From NCBI RefSeq assembly GCF_900114325.1, contig NZ_FOSR01000002.1:1-64000 (forward strand): a stretch of 64,000 nucleotides of DNA, in the 5' to 3' direction. The notes beneath the pieces are model-generated. The model saw only the letters and a list, made by a program, of their open reading frames with translations. It made no database searches and was not told the DNA's origin. Of the stretch, positions 1 through 8,335 are shown in pieces. A program made the position numbers and the translations under genes. How positions within the stretch are numbered: the first letter of the stretch is position 1; every line of letters begins with the position of its first letter. The stretch comes from Rhodanobacter glycinis. Lineage in GTDB: Bacteria; Pseudomonadota; Gammaproteobacteria; Xanthomonadales; Rhodanobacteraceae.

Positions 1-28
1 GCTGAAGATCTCCAGCGGCGGGGGGCGA

Positions 29-57
29 ATACTAGGCACCACCCCGCTTTTTGGCAA
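29..57 (-). promoter_or_regulatory. Sigma-70 promoter reading out of the left edge
   Basis: On the minus strand a -35 hexamer TTGCCA (52-57) is followed by exactly 17 bases and a -10 hexamer TAGTAT (29-34). The bases after the -10 box are a GC-rich discriminator, as in stringently controlled rRNA and tRNA promoters. The transcribed gene lies beyond base 1, so its identity is unknown; a stable-RNA operon is an inference from promoter style alone. Confidence 0.5.
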
Positions 58-259
58 GCACTTTCGTGAAGTTTTTTTCTTCTTCCACGCAAGTCATTGA
101 GCATGCTCGCTTCGTCTCTTCCGCAACAACCGTGTCGCTCGCCCGCCACGGTCAGGACGCCGTGAGACGCACCGGCATGACGCGGGCTGGAAGAGTCGCG
201 GTCTTGCCGCGAGGGCCCGGCGCTACACTCGAGCGATCATCAGCTGTCGGACACCCATC

Positions 260-721
260 ATGTCGAAGCGACCGATGCTTTCCCTGCTACTTGCGATGGC
301 GGCATGCGCCTGCGCACATGCGAAGCAGCCAGATGCGCCCACGGCATCTGCCACCCTGCACGACACCCGCATCACGGTGGAGTTGGCCACGAATGCGGCC
401 AGCCGCGAGCATGGTCTGATGGGGCGCACCCGGCTTGCACCGGACCACGGCATGCTGTTCGTGTTTCCCGACACGCAGCCGCGCTGGTTCTGGATGAAGA
501 ACACGCTGATCCCGCTCGACATCCTCTATTTCGACGGCCACCGCAAGCTGGTGTCGATGCAGCTGGATGTGCCGCCGTGCAAGGCTGACCCGTGTGCCAC
601 CTATCCCAGTGACATGCCGGCTCGTTATGTACTGGAGTTGGCCGCGGGCGAAGCGAGGCACATGGGTGCGCGGGTGGGCGACGTGCTGGCGATCGACGCC
701 GACCTCGGCGCAGTGCGCTGA
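260..721 (+). CDS. DUF192 family exported protein
   Basis: A 153-residue protein with an N-terminal signal peptide (hydrophobic stretch about residues 5-20, ending Ala-His-Ala) and then one DUF192 domain. The family hallmarks are visible: REHGLMGR near residue 48, GMLFVFP, and FWMKNTLIPLDILYF. Members are small periplasmic or secreted proteins of unknown biochemical role; nothing here assigns a reaction. A Met-Ala-Ala-Cys tract near the cleavage site is a poor lipobox, so I favour a soluble periplasmic protein. It stands alone, and its 3' end overlaps a small antisense gene. Confidence 0.85.
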   Translation: MSKRPMLSLLLAMAACACAHAKQPDAPTASATLHDTRITVELATNAASREHGLMGRTRLAPDHGMLFVFPDTQPRWFWMKNTLIPLDILYFDGHRKLVSMQLDVPPCKADPCATYPSDMPARYVLELAAGEARHMGARVGDVLAIDADLGAVR

Positions 722-846
722 ACCGGCGCGGCGGCCGGGAGTGGCTTCTGCGCGTCAGCCAGCTCGATATGGAAGGGGATCAGCGCCGACAGATCCAGCT
801 TGTCCAGCGCGTCCCAGTCGTCCTCGAAGGGAATGAACTGCTGCAT
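625..846 (-). CDS. Small hypothetical protein downstream of rubredoxin
   Basis: A 73-residue reading frame beginning MQQFIPFEDDWDALDKL, preceded by a strong Shine-Dalgarno (GAGGAGG ending four bases before the ATG). The first 40 residues look like a genuine acidic small protein. The remaining 32 are antisense to the end of the DUF192 gene and are low-complexity, so the functional part may be only the N-terminus. It lies about 100 bp downstream of the rubredoxin gene on the same strand and could be co-transcribed with it. No function can be assigned. Confidence 0.45.
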   Translation of the reverse strand: MQQFIPFEDDWDALDKLDLSALIPFHIELADAQKPLPAAAPVQRTAPRSASIASTSPTRAPMCLASPAANSST

Positions 847-947
847 GATGCCTCCTCGTGCCGTTGGCGGAACTCGGTAGCATCAAAGCAAACGGCCCGG
901 CCACCACGCTGATGGAATCGGGCCGTTTGCGGGCATGCCGGGGGCAT

Positions 948-1142
948 TCAGTCGATTTCGACCATCTCGAAATCTTCCTTGGTCGCGCCACAATCCGGGC
1001 ATGTCCAGGTGTCAGGCACGTCTTCCCAGCGCGTACCTGGTGCAATGTCTTCCTCGGGCACGCCCAGCGCCTCGTCATAGATGTAGCCGCAAACCACGCA
1101 CATCCATTTGCGCAGGGTGGTATCGGTGGTGCTCGGACTCAT
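948..1142 (-). CDS. Rubredoxin
   Basis: A 64-residue rubredoxin, a small electron carrier with one iron bound by four cysteines. Both CxxC knuckles are present: C15-V-V-C18-G-Y and C48-P-D-C51-G, with the conserved aromatic and acidic linker between. The start is placed at MSPSTTDTTLRKW because upstream residues look nothing like rubredoxin; there is no clear Shine-Dalgarno. It is divergent from thiE across an 86-bp gap. The redox partner cannot be told from context. Confidence 0.92.
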   Translation of the reverse strand: MSPSTTDTTLRKWMCVVCGYIYDEALGVPEEDIAPGTRWEDVPDTWTCPDCGATKEDFEMVEID

Positions 1143-1228
1143 TAGCAGTGTCGCTTGATCGGTGTGAATGCGCCATTCTCGCAACTCATCCCTTTCGGCG
1201 AAAGCCTCCACACCCCATCTTCCGCAGC

Positions 1229-1861
1229 ATGACCCCATTTGCCACTCGCGGCTTGTATGCCATCACCGACGGTCCGCGTGACGACTTGCTCGATGTCGTC
1301 ACCCAAGCGCTTGCCGGCGGTGCGCGCCTGCTGCAATACCGCGACAAGACCACGGACCATGCCCGGCGCCGCGCCGAAGCAAGCGCCCTGCAGCGGCTTT
1401 GCCGTAGCTGTGGCACGGCGTTGATCGTGAACGACGATGTCGCGCTGGCCCAGGCCATTCACGCCGATGGCGTGCATCTGGGCAGGGAAGACGGCGAGCT
1501 GGCTGCTGCCCGCGCTGCACTGGGCAGCCAGGCCATCATCGGCGTCTCCTGCTATGACTCCATCGATCGTGCCCGCGCGGCGGTTGCCGCCGGCGCCGAC
1601 TACATCGCGTTCGGTGCGTTCTTTCCGTCCCCGACCAAGCCCCATGCCCCACGCGCCACGCCCGAGCTGCTGCGACAGAGCGCCACGTTTGGCGTGCCGC
1701 GGGTGGCGATCGGCGGAATCACGCCGGACAATGCCCCCTCGCTGGTTAGCGCCGGCGCGGATTTCCTGGCCGTGATTTCGGCGGTCTTCCGTGCGCCCGA
1801 TGTCCGCGCCGCCGCGCAACGCTTTGCCCATTTCTACCCATCTGATCGAGATCCCCGATGA
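1229..1861 (+). CDS. thiE: Thiamine-phosphate synthase
   Basis: A 210-residue TIM-barrel enzyme that joins HMP-pyrophosphate to the thiazole phosphate to make thiamine monophosphate in the cytoplasm. Family motifs are visible: LYAITD at the start, [45 protein letters not shown] and VAIGGI. The ATG at 1229 gives the canonical N-terminus; the frame stays open upstream but is not thiE-like. The stop overlaps the hemL start by four bases (ATGA), so the two are translationally coupled. A thiC gene with a TPP riboswitch lies 33 kb away; none is visible in front of thiE. Confidence 0.93.
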   Translation: MTPFATRGLYAITDGPRDDLLDVVTQALAGGARLLQYRDKTTDHARRRAEASALQRLCRSCGTALIVNDDVALAQAIHADGVHLGREDGELAAARAALGSQAIIGVSCYDSIDRARAAVAAGADYIAFGAFFPSPTKPHAPRATPELLRQSATFGVPRVAIGGITPDNAPSLVSAGADFLAVISAVFRAPDVRAAAQRFAHFYPSDRDPR

Positions 1862-3141
1862 GCACCAACCACGAACTCTTCCAGCGCGCCCTACCCCTGA
1901 TGCCCGGCGGCGTGAACTCGCCGGTACGCGCGTTCAAGTCGGTCGGCGGCGAACCGTTCTTCACCGCACGCGCCGACGGCGCCTATCTGTGGGACGTGGA
2001 AGGCACACGCTACATCGACTACGTGGGTTCATGGGGACCGATGATCGTCGGCCACAACCACCCGGCCGTGCGCGAAGCGGTGGAGCGGGCGATCAGGAAC
2101 GGCCTGTCGTTCGGCACGCCGTGCGCGGCCGAGGTGACGATGGCCGAAACCATCACCCGACTGGTGCCGTCGATGGAAATGGTGCGCATGGTGAACTCGG
2201 GCACCGAGGCCACCATGTCGGCGATCCGGCTTGCCCGCGGCGCCACCGGCCGCGCGCGGATCGTGAAGTTCGAGGGCTGCTACCACGGCCACGGCGACAG
2301 CTTCCTGGTGAAAGCCGGCTCCGGTGCGCTCACCTTCGGCGTACCCACCTCGCCAGGCGTGCCCAAGGCGAATGCCGACCTCACCCTCACCCTGCCCTAC
2401 AACGACCTAGACGCCGCCAAAGCCCTGTTCGCCGAACACGGCCAAGACATTGCCGGCCTGATCATCGAGCCGGTTGCCGGCAACATGAACTGCATTCCGC
2501 CGAAGGACGGTTACCTGCAAGGCCTGCGCACCCTGTGCACGCAATACGGCGCCTTGCTGATCTTCGACGAGGTGATGACCGGCTTCCGCGTGGCACTGGG
2601 CGGGGCGCAGGCGCTGTACGGCGTCACGCCCGACCTCACCACCTTCGGCAAGATCATCGGCGGCGGCATGCCGGTGGGTGCTTACGGTGGTCGGCGCGAC
2701 CTGATGGAACAGATCGCCCCGGCCGGCCCCATCTACCAGGCCGGCACGCTCAGCGGCAATCCGGTAGCGATGGCCGCGGGACTGGCGATGCTGGAGCTGA
2801 TCCAGGCGCCGGGTTTCCACGACACGCTGGCCGCGCGTACGCGACTGCTTGCCGATGGCTTCCAGTCGGTCGCCGACGGCGAGGGCGTGCCGTTCAGCAC
2901 CAACCGTGTCGGCGGCATGTTCGGCCTGTTCTTCAGCGCGCAGAAAGTGGAAAGCTTCGCGCAGGCGACCGCCTGCGACACGGCGCTGTTCAACCGTTTC
3001 TTCCATGGCATGCTGAAGCGCGGCGTGTATCTGGCACCCAGCGCCTTCGAGGCTGGCTTCATGTCCAGCGCCCACTCCGACCAGGACATCGCCGATACCT
3101 TGCAGGCCGCACGCGAAGCGCTGCGCGAGGCGAAAGGCTGA
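1858..3141 (+). CDS. hemL: Glutamate-1-semialdehyde 2,1-aminomutase
   Basis: A 427-residue class-III aminotransferase fold enzyme that converts glutamate-1-semialdehyde to 5-aminolevulinate, the last step of the C5 route to haem and sirohaem. The PLP lysine is K265 in TFGKIIGGG. Also visible are the N-terminal [11 protein letters not shown], the PLP-phosphate region [15 protein letters not shown] and the [11 protein letters not shown] segment. Length matches the family. It is coupled to thiE by a 4-bp overlap and ends in front of a long hairpin shared with a convergent gene. Confidence 0.96.
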   Translation: MSTNHELFQRALPLMPGGVNSPVRAFKSVGGEPFFTARADGAYLWDVEGTRYIDYVGSWGPMIVGHNHPAVREAVERAIRNGLSFGTPCAAEVTMAETITRLVPSMEMVRMVNSGTEATMSAIRLARGATGRARIVKFEGCYHGHGDSFLVKAGSGALTFGVPTSPGVPKANADLTLTLPYNDLDAAKALFAEHGQDIAGLIIEPVAGNMNCIPPKDGYLQGLRTLCTQYGALLIFDEVMTGFRVALGGAQALYGVTPDLTTFGKIIGGGMPVGAYGGRRDLMEQIAPAGPIYQAGTLSGNPVAMAAGLAMLELIQAPGFHDTLAARTRLLADGFQSVADGEGVPFSTNRVGGMFGLFFSAQKVESFAQATACDTALFNRFFHGMLKRGVYLAPSAFEAGFMSSAHSDQDIADTLQAAREALREAKG

Positions 3142-3144
3142 TCC

Positions 3145-3181
3145 GCGGCGAGCGTCACCCGACATGGGTGGCGCTCGCCGC
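3145..3181. terminator. Hairpin between convergent genes
   Basis: A 16-bp stem with one T-G mismatch (arms 3145-3160 and 3166-3181) around a five-base loop sits between hemL and the convergent glyoxalase gene. No T-run follows on either strand, so it may act as a transcript-end stabiliser or a weak bidirectional terminator. Confidence 0.5.
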
Positions 3182-3186
3182 AACGC

Positions 3187-3606
3187 TTACCAGTTGCCGG
3201 TATTCGGCATCGAGGCCCACGGTTCCTGCGGTGGCAGATGGCCGTCCTGCAGCAGTTCGACCGAGACCAGGTCGGGAGAGCGCACGAAAGCCATGTGGCC
3301 GTCACGCGGCGGCCGGTGGATGGTGTAGCCCATCGACTGCAGGCGCGCGCAGGTGGCGTAGATGTCCTCCACCCGAAATGCCAGGTGGCCAAAATTGCGC
3401 GCGCTGCCGTAATCCTCGGTCGAACCCCAGTTCCAGGTCAGTTCGACTTCCGCCTCGGGGCTTTCATCCGCGGCAAGGAAGATCAGCGTGAACTTGCCTT
3501 CGGGCACCTCCTTGCGGCGCACTTCGCGCAGGCCCAGGCCCTCGCAATAGAAACGCAACGAGGCGTCGAGATCGCGCACGCGCACCATGCTGTGCAGATA
3601 TTTCAT
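3187..3606 (-). CDS. gloA: Glyoxalase I-type VOC protein (lactoylglutathione lyase)
   Basis: A 139-residue vicinal-oxygen-chelate protein resembling the short, nickel-type glyoxalase I, which isomerises the methylglyoxal-glutathione hemithioacetal to lactoylglutathione. The four expected metal ligands are present: H5 (LHSMVRV), E55 (VELTWNWG), H74 (NFGHLAF) and E117 (SVELLQ). The region before the last ligand is shorter than in E. coli GloA, and the C-terminal tail is Pro/Trp-rich. It is a stand-alone gene convergent with hemL. Confidence 0.85.
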   Translation of the reverse strand: MKYLHSMVRVRDLDASLRFYCEGLGLREVRRKEVPEGKFTLIFLAADESPEAEVELTWNWGSTEDYGSARNFGHLAFRVEDIYATCARLQSMGYTIHRPPRDGHMAFVRSPDLVSVELLQDGHLPPQEPWASMPNTGNW

Positions 3607-3765
3607 GGGGATTCACCGGTGACTTCGATGGGGGCTGCCATGATACCAACCCCGCCGAACATCAACCCTGCAAGCGCTGACGCGACACCCCGGCCAGCGT
3701 GTCGCCATCGGCGATCAGCCGACGGGCTCCCGCTGCAATCTCGCCGAGCAGGCAGCCCGCCGCGC

Positions 3766-5001
3766 TTACGCCGCGACGAAAGCGGTCAATGCCGCACGCA
3801 GGCGCTTGAGGCCTTCGGCGATTTCCTCGTCACCGATCGTCAGCGGCGGCACGAAACGCAGCACGTCCGGGCCAGCCTGCAGCAGCAGCAGGCCGTGGGC
3901 GGCGGCGTGATCGAGAATCTCGCCGGCCCTGCCCTTGTACGCCGCGGCCAACACGGCACCGATCATCAGGCCGCGCCCGCGCACCTCGTCGAACAGGTGC
4001 AGATCGTGGTTGATCCGGGCAAGTCCCTCGCGCAAGTCGTTCGCCTGCCGCTCCACGTTCATCAGCACTTCGGATGACGCCAGCTTGCGCAGCGCCACCC
4101 GCGCCACCGCTGCGGCCATCGGGTTGCCACCAAAAGTGGTGCCGTGCGCGCCGTACTGCATCACCTCGGCCACCTTCGGACCGGCCAGCATCGCGCCGAT
4201 CGGGAAACCGCAACCCAGCGCCTTGGCCAGGGTCACGATATCCGGCTTCACATGATCGTGGCTGTGCGCGAACAGCGCGCCGGTGCGACCCATGCCGCAC
4301 TGAATCTCGTCCAGCACCAGCAAGGCCTCATGCGCATCGCACAATTCGCGCACGCGCTTGAGGAAACCGGGTGCCGTCGGCACCACGCCGCCTTCGCCCT
4401 GCACCGGCTCCAGCATTACCGCGGCGACATCGCCTGCGGCAAAGGCCGCTTCCAGCGCCTCGGCGTCATTGAATGCGAGATAGCGGAAACCTTCGGGCAG
4501 TGGCTCGTAGCCAGCCTGATACTTGGGTTGCGCGGTAGCTGTGACGGTGGCCAGCGTGCGTCCGTGGAACGAGCCCTTGAAGGTGACGATGACCCGCCGC
4601 TCCGGCGGCCGCCCCTGCGCTGCGGCCCACTTGCGCACCAGCTTGATCGCCGCCTCGTTCGCCTCGCCACCGGAATTGCACAGGAACACGCGCTCGGCGA
4701 AATCCGACGCATTCACCAGCTCCTCGGCCAGGCGCAGCGGCGGCTCGGTGTAGAACACGTTGCTCGCGTGCCACAGCTTGCCCGCCTGGGCGGTCAACGC
4801 TTCCAGCAGGTCCGGGTCCTGGTGGCCCAGTGCATTCACCGCGATGCCGGCGCCGAAGTCGATGTAGTCGCGGCCGTCGGTATCCCACACGCGCGCACCC
4901 TTGCCATGGTCGAGCACCAGCTCGCGCGGCTTGTACACCGGCAGCCAGTAGCGCTTGCCGAGGGCGGTGAGGGATGACACGGACGAATCCTGCGAATGCA
5001 T
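3766..5001 (-). CDS. argD: Acetylornithine aminotransferase family protein
   Basis: A 411-residue class-III PLP aminotransferase. Visible features are the phosphate-binding NSGGEANEAAIKLVR, the HGRTLATV segment, the LVLDEIQCGMGRTG cofactor aspartate and the Schiff-base lysine K260 in TLAKALGCG. Best fit is ArgD, which transaminates N-acetylglutamate semialdehyde to N-acetylornithine in arginine biosynthesis. ArgD-type enzymes can also act on succinyl-diaminopimelate or succinylornithine, and sequence alone cannot exclude this. It is divergent from the amyloid operon across a 342-bp gap. Confidence 0.88.
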   Translation of the reverse strand: MHSQDSSVSSLTALGKRYWLPVYKPRELVLDHGKGARVWDTDGRDYIDFGAGIAVNALGHQDPDLLEALTAQAGKLWHASNVFYTEPPLRLAEELVNASDFAERVFLCNSGGEANEAAIKLVRKWAAAQGRPPERRVIVTFKGSFHGRTLATVTATAQPKYQAGYEPLPEGFRYLAFNDAEALEAAFAAGDVAAVMLEPVQGEGGVVPTAPGFLKRVRELCDAHEALLVLDEIQCGMGRTGALFAHSHDHVKPDIVTLAKALGCGFPIGAMLAGPKVAEVMQYGAHGTTFGGNPMAAAVARVALRKLASSEVLMNVERQANDLREGLARINHDLHLFDEVRGRGLMIGAVLAAAYKGRAGEILDHAAAHGLLLLQAGPDVLRFVPPLTIGDEEIAEGLKRLRAALTAFVAA

Positions 5002-5104
5002 GGTGTGCTCCGGGCATCACCGCAACGGCCATGCCATGGGAAAACGTGAATCAGCGAGTGTTGCGCATCCTAGCCAGCCCCCCGTCGAAACACCAGATTC
5101 CACC

Positions 5105-5152
5105 GCAACACCTGTTGCATGGCACACCGGGTGTATCAGCACCGTTACACCC
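5105..5152. promoter_or_regulatory. Candidate upstream activator sites (two palindromes)
   Basis: GCAACA-CC-TGTTGC (5105-5118) is a perfect 6-2-6 palindrome. GGGTGTA-N10-TACACCC (5129-5152) is a perfect 7-10-7 inverted repeat. Both lie 145-190 bp upstream of the sigma-54 promoter, where enhancer-binding proteins usually sit. Assignment to the activator encoded at 10717-12045 is inference. Confidence 0.4.
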
Positions 5153-5296
5153 CCGGGCAGCCCGCGCAACCACAAGGCTCCAACCGCCATGTCGGCAAGC
5201 TTCGTCGCCGCGGATGTAACACCGCGCAACGCGCCACGCCCGGGACAACAACGCAACAACGGCCCGCAAACCCTTGTCCTGCCCCATTTGCTCTCG

Positions 5297-5313
5297 TTGG
5301 CACGTCGATTGCT
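5297..5313 (+). promoter_or_regulatory. Sigma-54 (RpoN) promoter of the amyloid operon
   Basis: TTGGCACG-N4-TTGCT matches the -24/-12 consensus YTGGCACG-N4-TTGCW at every defined position, with the invariant GG at 5299-5300 and GC at 5311-5312. Transcription would begin near 5324, about 20 bases before the first start codon at 5344. A sigma-54 activator gene closes the same cluster. Confidence 0.85.
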
Positions 5314-5343
5314 GAGTCAGGTCCAGGGATTGAGGAACGCTCC

Positions 5344-5892
5344 ATGGAATTTCGCACTCGCCATCAGTTGAACATCGGTACGGGCCGTTTCCCCGGGCGG
5401 TTGATCGCACTGGCCATCGCCCTGCTGCCTTCCGCCATGGCATTTGCCGGCGACGATCTCGGCGCACGTGCCGGCGTGAAGGCCAAGCCTGGCGAGATTG
5501 TGCTGTTGCGCGACGTGGCGACGCGCCCGGCCTATCGGCAACCGCTGTCGCCAGGTATGGCCCTTATCGTCAATCCGTCCCCACGCCAGCAGATCGACAA
5601 CTCGCTCGGACTCGGCCAGGGCGAACTCTCCGACGCGGATGTCGCCAACCTCGGCGCCACGCCGCGACAAGGCAACACGGCGATCGGTCGCGTGCTTGAT
5701 CGGGCACTTGGCACGAACCTCGGCCATTCGGCCAGTGGCAATAGCGGCATGGTGGCCCGCAACGGCGTGAGCAATGTGGTCGACGGTTCGACCGGGTCGA
5801 TCGGCCCCGCCACCCGGGGCATCGGCGAGCAAGTCACCAGCGCACTGTCGCAATTGCCGCTGTCGACCGCCGCAGCCGGCATCGGGCATTGA
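5344..5892 (+). CDS. FapA-position exported protein of the amyloid operon
   Basis: A 182-residue protein with a signal peptide ending near residue 35 (Ala-Phe-Ala). The ATG at 5344 is preceded by GAGGAAC at good spacing. The mature protein has a conserved-looking segment GEIVLLRDVATRPAYR followed by LSPGMALIVNPSP and a Gly/Ser/Asn-rich tail with GNSGMVARNGVSNVV and GSTGSIG. It is the first gene of the operon, where Pseudomonas has fapA, which encodes a periplasmic chaperone-like protein that limits subunit aggregation. Assignment as a FapA counterpart rests on position, size and export, not on a recognised domain. Confidence 0.6.
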   Translation: MEFRTRHQLNIGTGRFPGRLIALAIALLPSAMAFAGDDLGARAGVKAKPGEIVLLRDVATRPAYRQPLSPGMALIVNPSPRQQIDNSLGLGQGELSDADVANLGATPRQGNTAIGRVLDRALGTNLGHSASGNSGMVARNGVSNVVDGSTGSIGPATRGIGEQVTSALSQLPLSTAAAGIGH

Positions 5893-5903
5893 GGTTGCGG
5901 ACG

Positions 5904-6560
5904 ATGCACGCGCACCGCACCTTCGCAATGCTCGCACTGCTGTTGCTGCTGACCTGCAGCGTGGCTTACGCCGGCGACGACGGCAAAGCCGATGGCGCCA
6001 GCTATGCGTCGATGCTCGGCTATCTCGACAACAGCCGCATCGGCGGACAAGCCTTCCAGGGCGTGAGCGGGGCCACGGCCATCAACCTGTCGGCCGGCAC
6101 GCTCAACCAGCAATCCAATCTGCGTGCGTTCGCCGTGGGCGCCACGGCACAGACGATGATCCGGGTGCGACAGTTGCAACGTGGCGACGTGACCGCCGCA
6201 CCACTGGATGCCAGCGCACGCATCGGCGATCACGCGTTCGAAAACGGGCGCGGCATCGTTTCCATCAATCAAGCCAGCGGCAACGGCAACGCCGAATTCA
6301 ACGCCGTCAGCACCGCGCTGGCATCACCGGGCATACGCGAGGCGACGGACAGTTCCCTGTCCGCATCCGTCTCTGCGTCTGCAGGGGGGCAGCCCCCCGC
6401 CAATCCAGGCAGCACGTCGCCGAAAGGGTCGCGCAGCGTCGCGGTCGAATCGTCCGCCATGCATGGATTTCGGGGTTTGCTGCAACTCAACCAGATCGCG
6501 GGATCGGGCAACGCCACCAGCAACAGCTTGTTGCTCTCGGCCACGTCCGCCCCGCGTTGA
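5904..6560 (+). CDS. FapB-like minor amyloid subunit
   Basis: A 218-residue exported protein (signal peptide to about residue 26, Val-Ala-Tyr-Ala). ATG 5904 is preferred over a TTG at 5889 because GAGG lies nine bases upstream. It contains three spaced degenerate repeats with the pattern G-x-x-x-[IL]N-x-x-[AS]G-x-x-N-x-x-x-N: ATAINLSAGTLNQQSN, GIVSINQASGNGNAEFN and GLLQLNQIAGSGNATSN. These resemble the repeat units of Fap fibre proteins, separated by a Ser/Pro-rich linker. Position between a FapA-like and a FapC-like gene suggests a nucleator or minor subunit. Confidence 0.65.
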   Translation: MHAHRTFAMLALLLLLTCSVAYAGDDGKADGASYASMLGYLDNSRIGGQAFQGVSGATAINLSAGTLNQQSNLRAFAVGATAQTMIRVRQLQRGDVTAAPLDASARIGDHAFENGRGIVSINQASGNGNAEFNAVSTALASPGIREATDSSLSASVSASAGGQPPANPGSTSPKGSRSVAVESSAMHGFRGLLQLNQIAGSGNATSNSLLLSATSAPR

Positions 6561-6598
6561 GCGCAGTCGCTAGTCAAAACATGAACTGAGGAAACACC

Positions 6599-7498
6599 AT
6601 GAACGCAAACATGAAACGGACCCTGATGGCTCTGGCAGTTACCGCCCTGTTCGGCACCTCTGCGGTGTATGCGCACAACGACGACCACGGCAAGGGCAAT
6701 TCGCACAGCAACAGCGTGACGATCAGCAAGCATGTCTCGCTGGGCTCGGACGTGAGCATCAGTGGCGATCCCAAGCTGAGCGGTGCATTGAACATCAACG
6801 CAGCGGCCGTGGCGATCGAGGAAGGCTCGCAATCCAGCGTCGGCAACGCGGTGCTGAACCAGGATGCCACCAGCAACACCAGCACGATCAATGGCAAGGT
6901 GGGCAGCAAGAGTTCCGGCAACATCGGCGCGAACGTCGCATCCGGCGACAACAACGCCCAGGCCAACTCCGCCGCGATTGCCGCGGCCGGGGCGGGGGCA
7001 GGTACCAGCACGCTCTCGACCCAGAACTGCACCAGCCACGACTGCAACAACGGTGGCGATCCGTCCGCCAACTCCGGCGGCATGGCTGATGCCGAAGCGT
7101 TTGCCGACCAGGCGGCCGCCTTCGACATGAGCGGCAACGCGGGCACCACCAACAGCTCGCATGTCGGCGGCAACGCCTTCAAGGGAGCCTCGGGCAACAT
7201 CGGCGTCAACGTGGCATCCGGCGATGACAACCAGCAGTTGAACGGCCTTGCGGCATCGACCACGCTGAACAACGTGTACGCCACGGCTACCGCATCGACC
7301 GACCAGCATTCGCTCGGCAATTTCACTGCCAACGAAGCCGGCGGCCTGAACTACTGCGACGAGCAGAGCACCACGAACACGGCCAGCCTGTCAGGCAGTG
7401 CCTTCGCCAATGCCAGCGGCAACATCGGCGTGAACGTGGCGGCCGGCACCGGCAACATGCAGGCCAACACCCTGTCGATGGCCGTCGCGGGCCAATAA
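6599..7498 (+). CDS. fapC: FapC-like major functional amyloid subunit
   Basis: A 299-residue secreted protein: signal peptide 1-25, then a low-complexity Asn/Ala/Gly/Ser-rich sequence with three near-identical cores. They lie at about residues 106-124, 198-215 and 273-290, each SGNIG-[AV]-NVA-[SA]-G followed by N-x-Q-x-N. This is the imperfect-repeat architecture of Pseudomonas FapC, whose repeats form the cross-beta fibre. Linkers are unequal (about 75 and 58 residues). Three cysteines (C144, C149, C253) fall in the linkers rather than in a single C-terminal CxxC. Start ATG 6599 follows GAGGAAAC. A GC-rich hairpin follows the gene. Confidence 0.8.
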   Translation: MNANMKRTLMALAVTALFGTSAVYAHNDDHGKGNSHSNSVTISKHVSLGSDVSISGDPKLSGALNINAAAVAIEEGSQSSVGNAVLNQDATSNTSTINGKVGSKSSGNIGANVASGDNNAQANSAAIAAAGAGAGTSTLSTQNCTSHDCNNGGDPSANSGGMADAEAFADQAAAFDMSGNAGTTNSSHVGGNAFKGASGNIGVNVASGDDNQQLNGLAASTTLNNVYATATASTDQHSLGNFTANEAGGLNYCDEQSTTNTASLSGSAFANASGNIGVNVAAGTGNMQANTLSMAVAGQ

Positions 7499-7567
7499 GG
7501 ATCAACGCCGCCGAACGCGGCAACGAGGGCGGTATCCCGGCACTCCTTTGCCGGGGCACCTGTGGAG

Positions 7568-7600
7568 CCCCCGGCCCGGCCCCTGCGGGCCGGGGGTCTT
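7568..7600 (+). terminator. Intra-operon hairpin after the amyloid subunit gene
   Basis: A perfect 11-bp GC-only stem (arms 7568-7578 and 7586-7596) with a seven-base loop is followed by TCTT, 69 bases after the fapC-like stop and before the next gene on the same strand. The short T-run suggests an attenuator or a 3' end that protects the upstream message, so the structural subunit would be made in excess over the export genes. Confidence 0.6.
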
Positions 7601-7622
7601 CCCTTGCACCAGGATGTCCGTG

Positions 7623-8324
7623 ATGCGACACCTCGAACCACTCCTTGCCCTGCTGGGCCTTGGCCTTGCCTGCAGTGCCGGTGTACGTGCCGGAAACGTG
7701 CGCTTCGATGGCGTGCTGCCCAACGGCGCCCCGTATATCAGCCATGTCGAGAGCATGCAGGAATCGCGCTATCGCTACATGGTGCGCCAGCACACCGACT
7801 ACAGCTGTGGCGCCGCGGCACTCGCCACCATCCTGCGCTATGCCTACGACCTCAACGTGGATGAGACCACGGTGATCCAGGGCATGATGGGCGTGGCCAA
7901 CCCCGCGATCGTCAGGCAACGCGGCTTTTCGATGCTCGACATCAAGCATTACGTGGAAGCGCTTGGCATGCGCGGCCACGGTTATCGCGTCGACGAGGCG
8001 CGTTTGCGTACGCTGCGCATCCCGGCGCTTGTGCTGATGAACGTCAACGGCTTCACCCATTTCGTGGTGCTGAAGCAGGTGCGCGACGGAAGCGCGGAAC
8101 TGGCCGACCCCATGCTCGGCAATCGCAGCGTGCCGCTCGCCGATTTCATCAAGAGCTGGCCATCCCGCGTCGTGTTCGTGGTGATCGGCAGCGATTTCGA
8201 CCGCAACACCGTGTTGTTGCGTCCACTGGACAAGCCCAGTGCGCGCGCCTTGTTCGCTCGCCAGGGACCGGTCACCAATGCCGAACTGCTCGACTTCGGC
8301 TTCACCCAAGCCGATCTTTTCTGA
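7623..8324 (+). CDS. fapD: FapD-like C39 family peptidase
   Basis: A 233-residue exported papain-fold protease of the C39 bacteriocin-processing type. The catalytic triad is visible: C62 in DYSCGAAALATILRY, H146 in GFTHFVVL and D162 in ADPMLGN. In Pseudomonas, FapD is the C39-like protease of the fap operon, thought to act in subunit processing or secretion. ATG 7623 is chosen because AGGA lies eight bases upstream and it opens a good signal peptide (LLALLGLGLACSAG); an ATG nine bases earlier lacks a ribosome site. It is followed 11 bases later by the next gene. Confidence 0.85.
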   Translation: MRHLEPLLALLGLGLACSAGVRAGNVRFDGVLPNGAPYISHVESMQESRYRYMVRQHTDYSCGAAALATILRYAYDLNVDETTVIQGMMGVANPAIVRQRGFSMLDIKHYVEALGMRGHGYRVDEARLRTLRIPALVLMNVNGFTHFVVLKQVRDGSAELADPMLGNRSVPLADFIKSWPSRVVFVVIGSDFDRNTVLLRPLDKPSARALFARQGPVTNAELLDFGFTQADLF

Positions 8325-8335
8325 GGACGCCCGCC

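Larger units (their letters stand above)
5002..5343. other. Divergent regulatory gap between argD and the amyloid operon
   Basis: There is no credible gene in these 342 bases. They carry a consensus sigma-54 promoter for the amyloid operon near the right end, and two short palindromes roughly 150-190 bases upstream of that promoter, at the usual distance for an enhancer-bound activator. The left part must also hold the argD promoter, which I could not define. Confidence 0.6.

Noticed and set aside
1791-3491. A 566-codon plus-strand frame overlapping hemL
   Set aside because: Arg/Pro-rich out-of-frame shadow of hemL with no recognisable motif.
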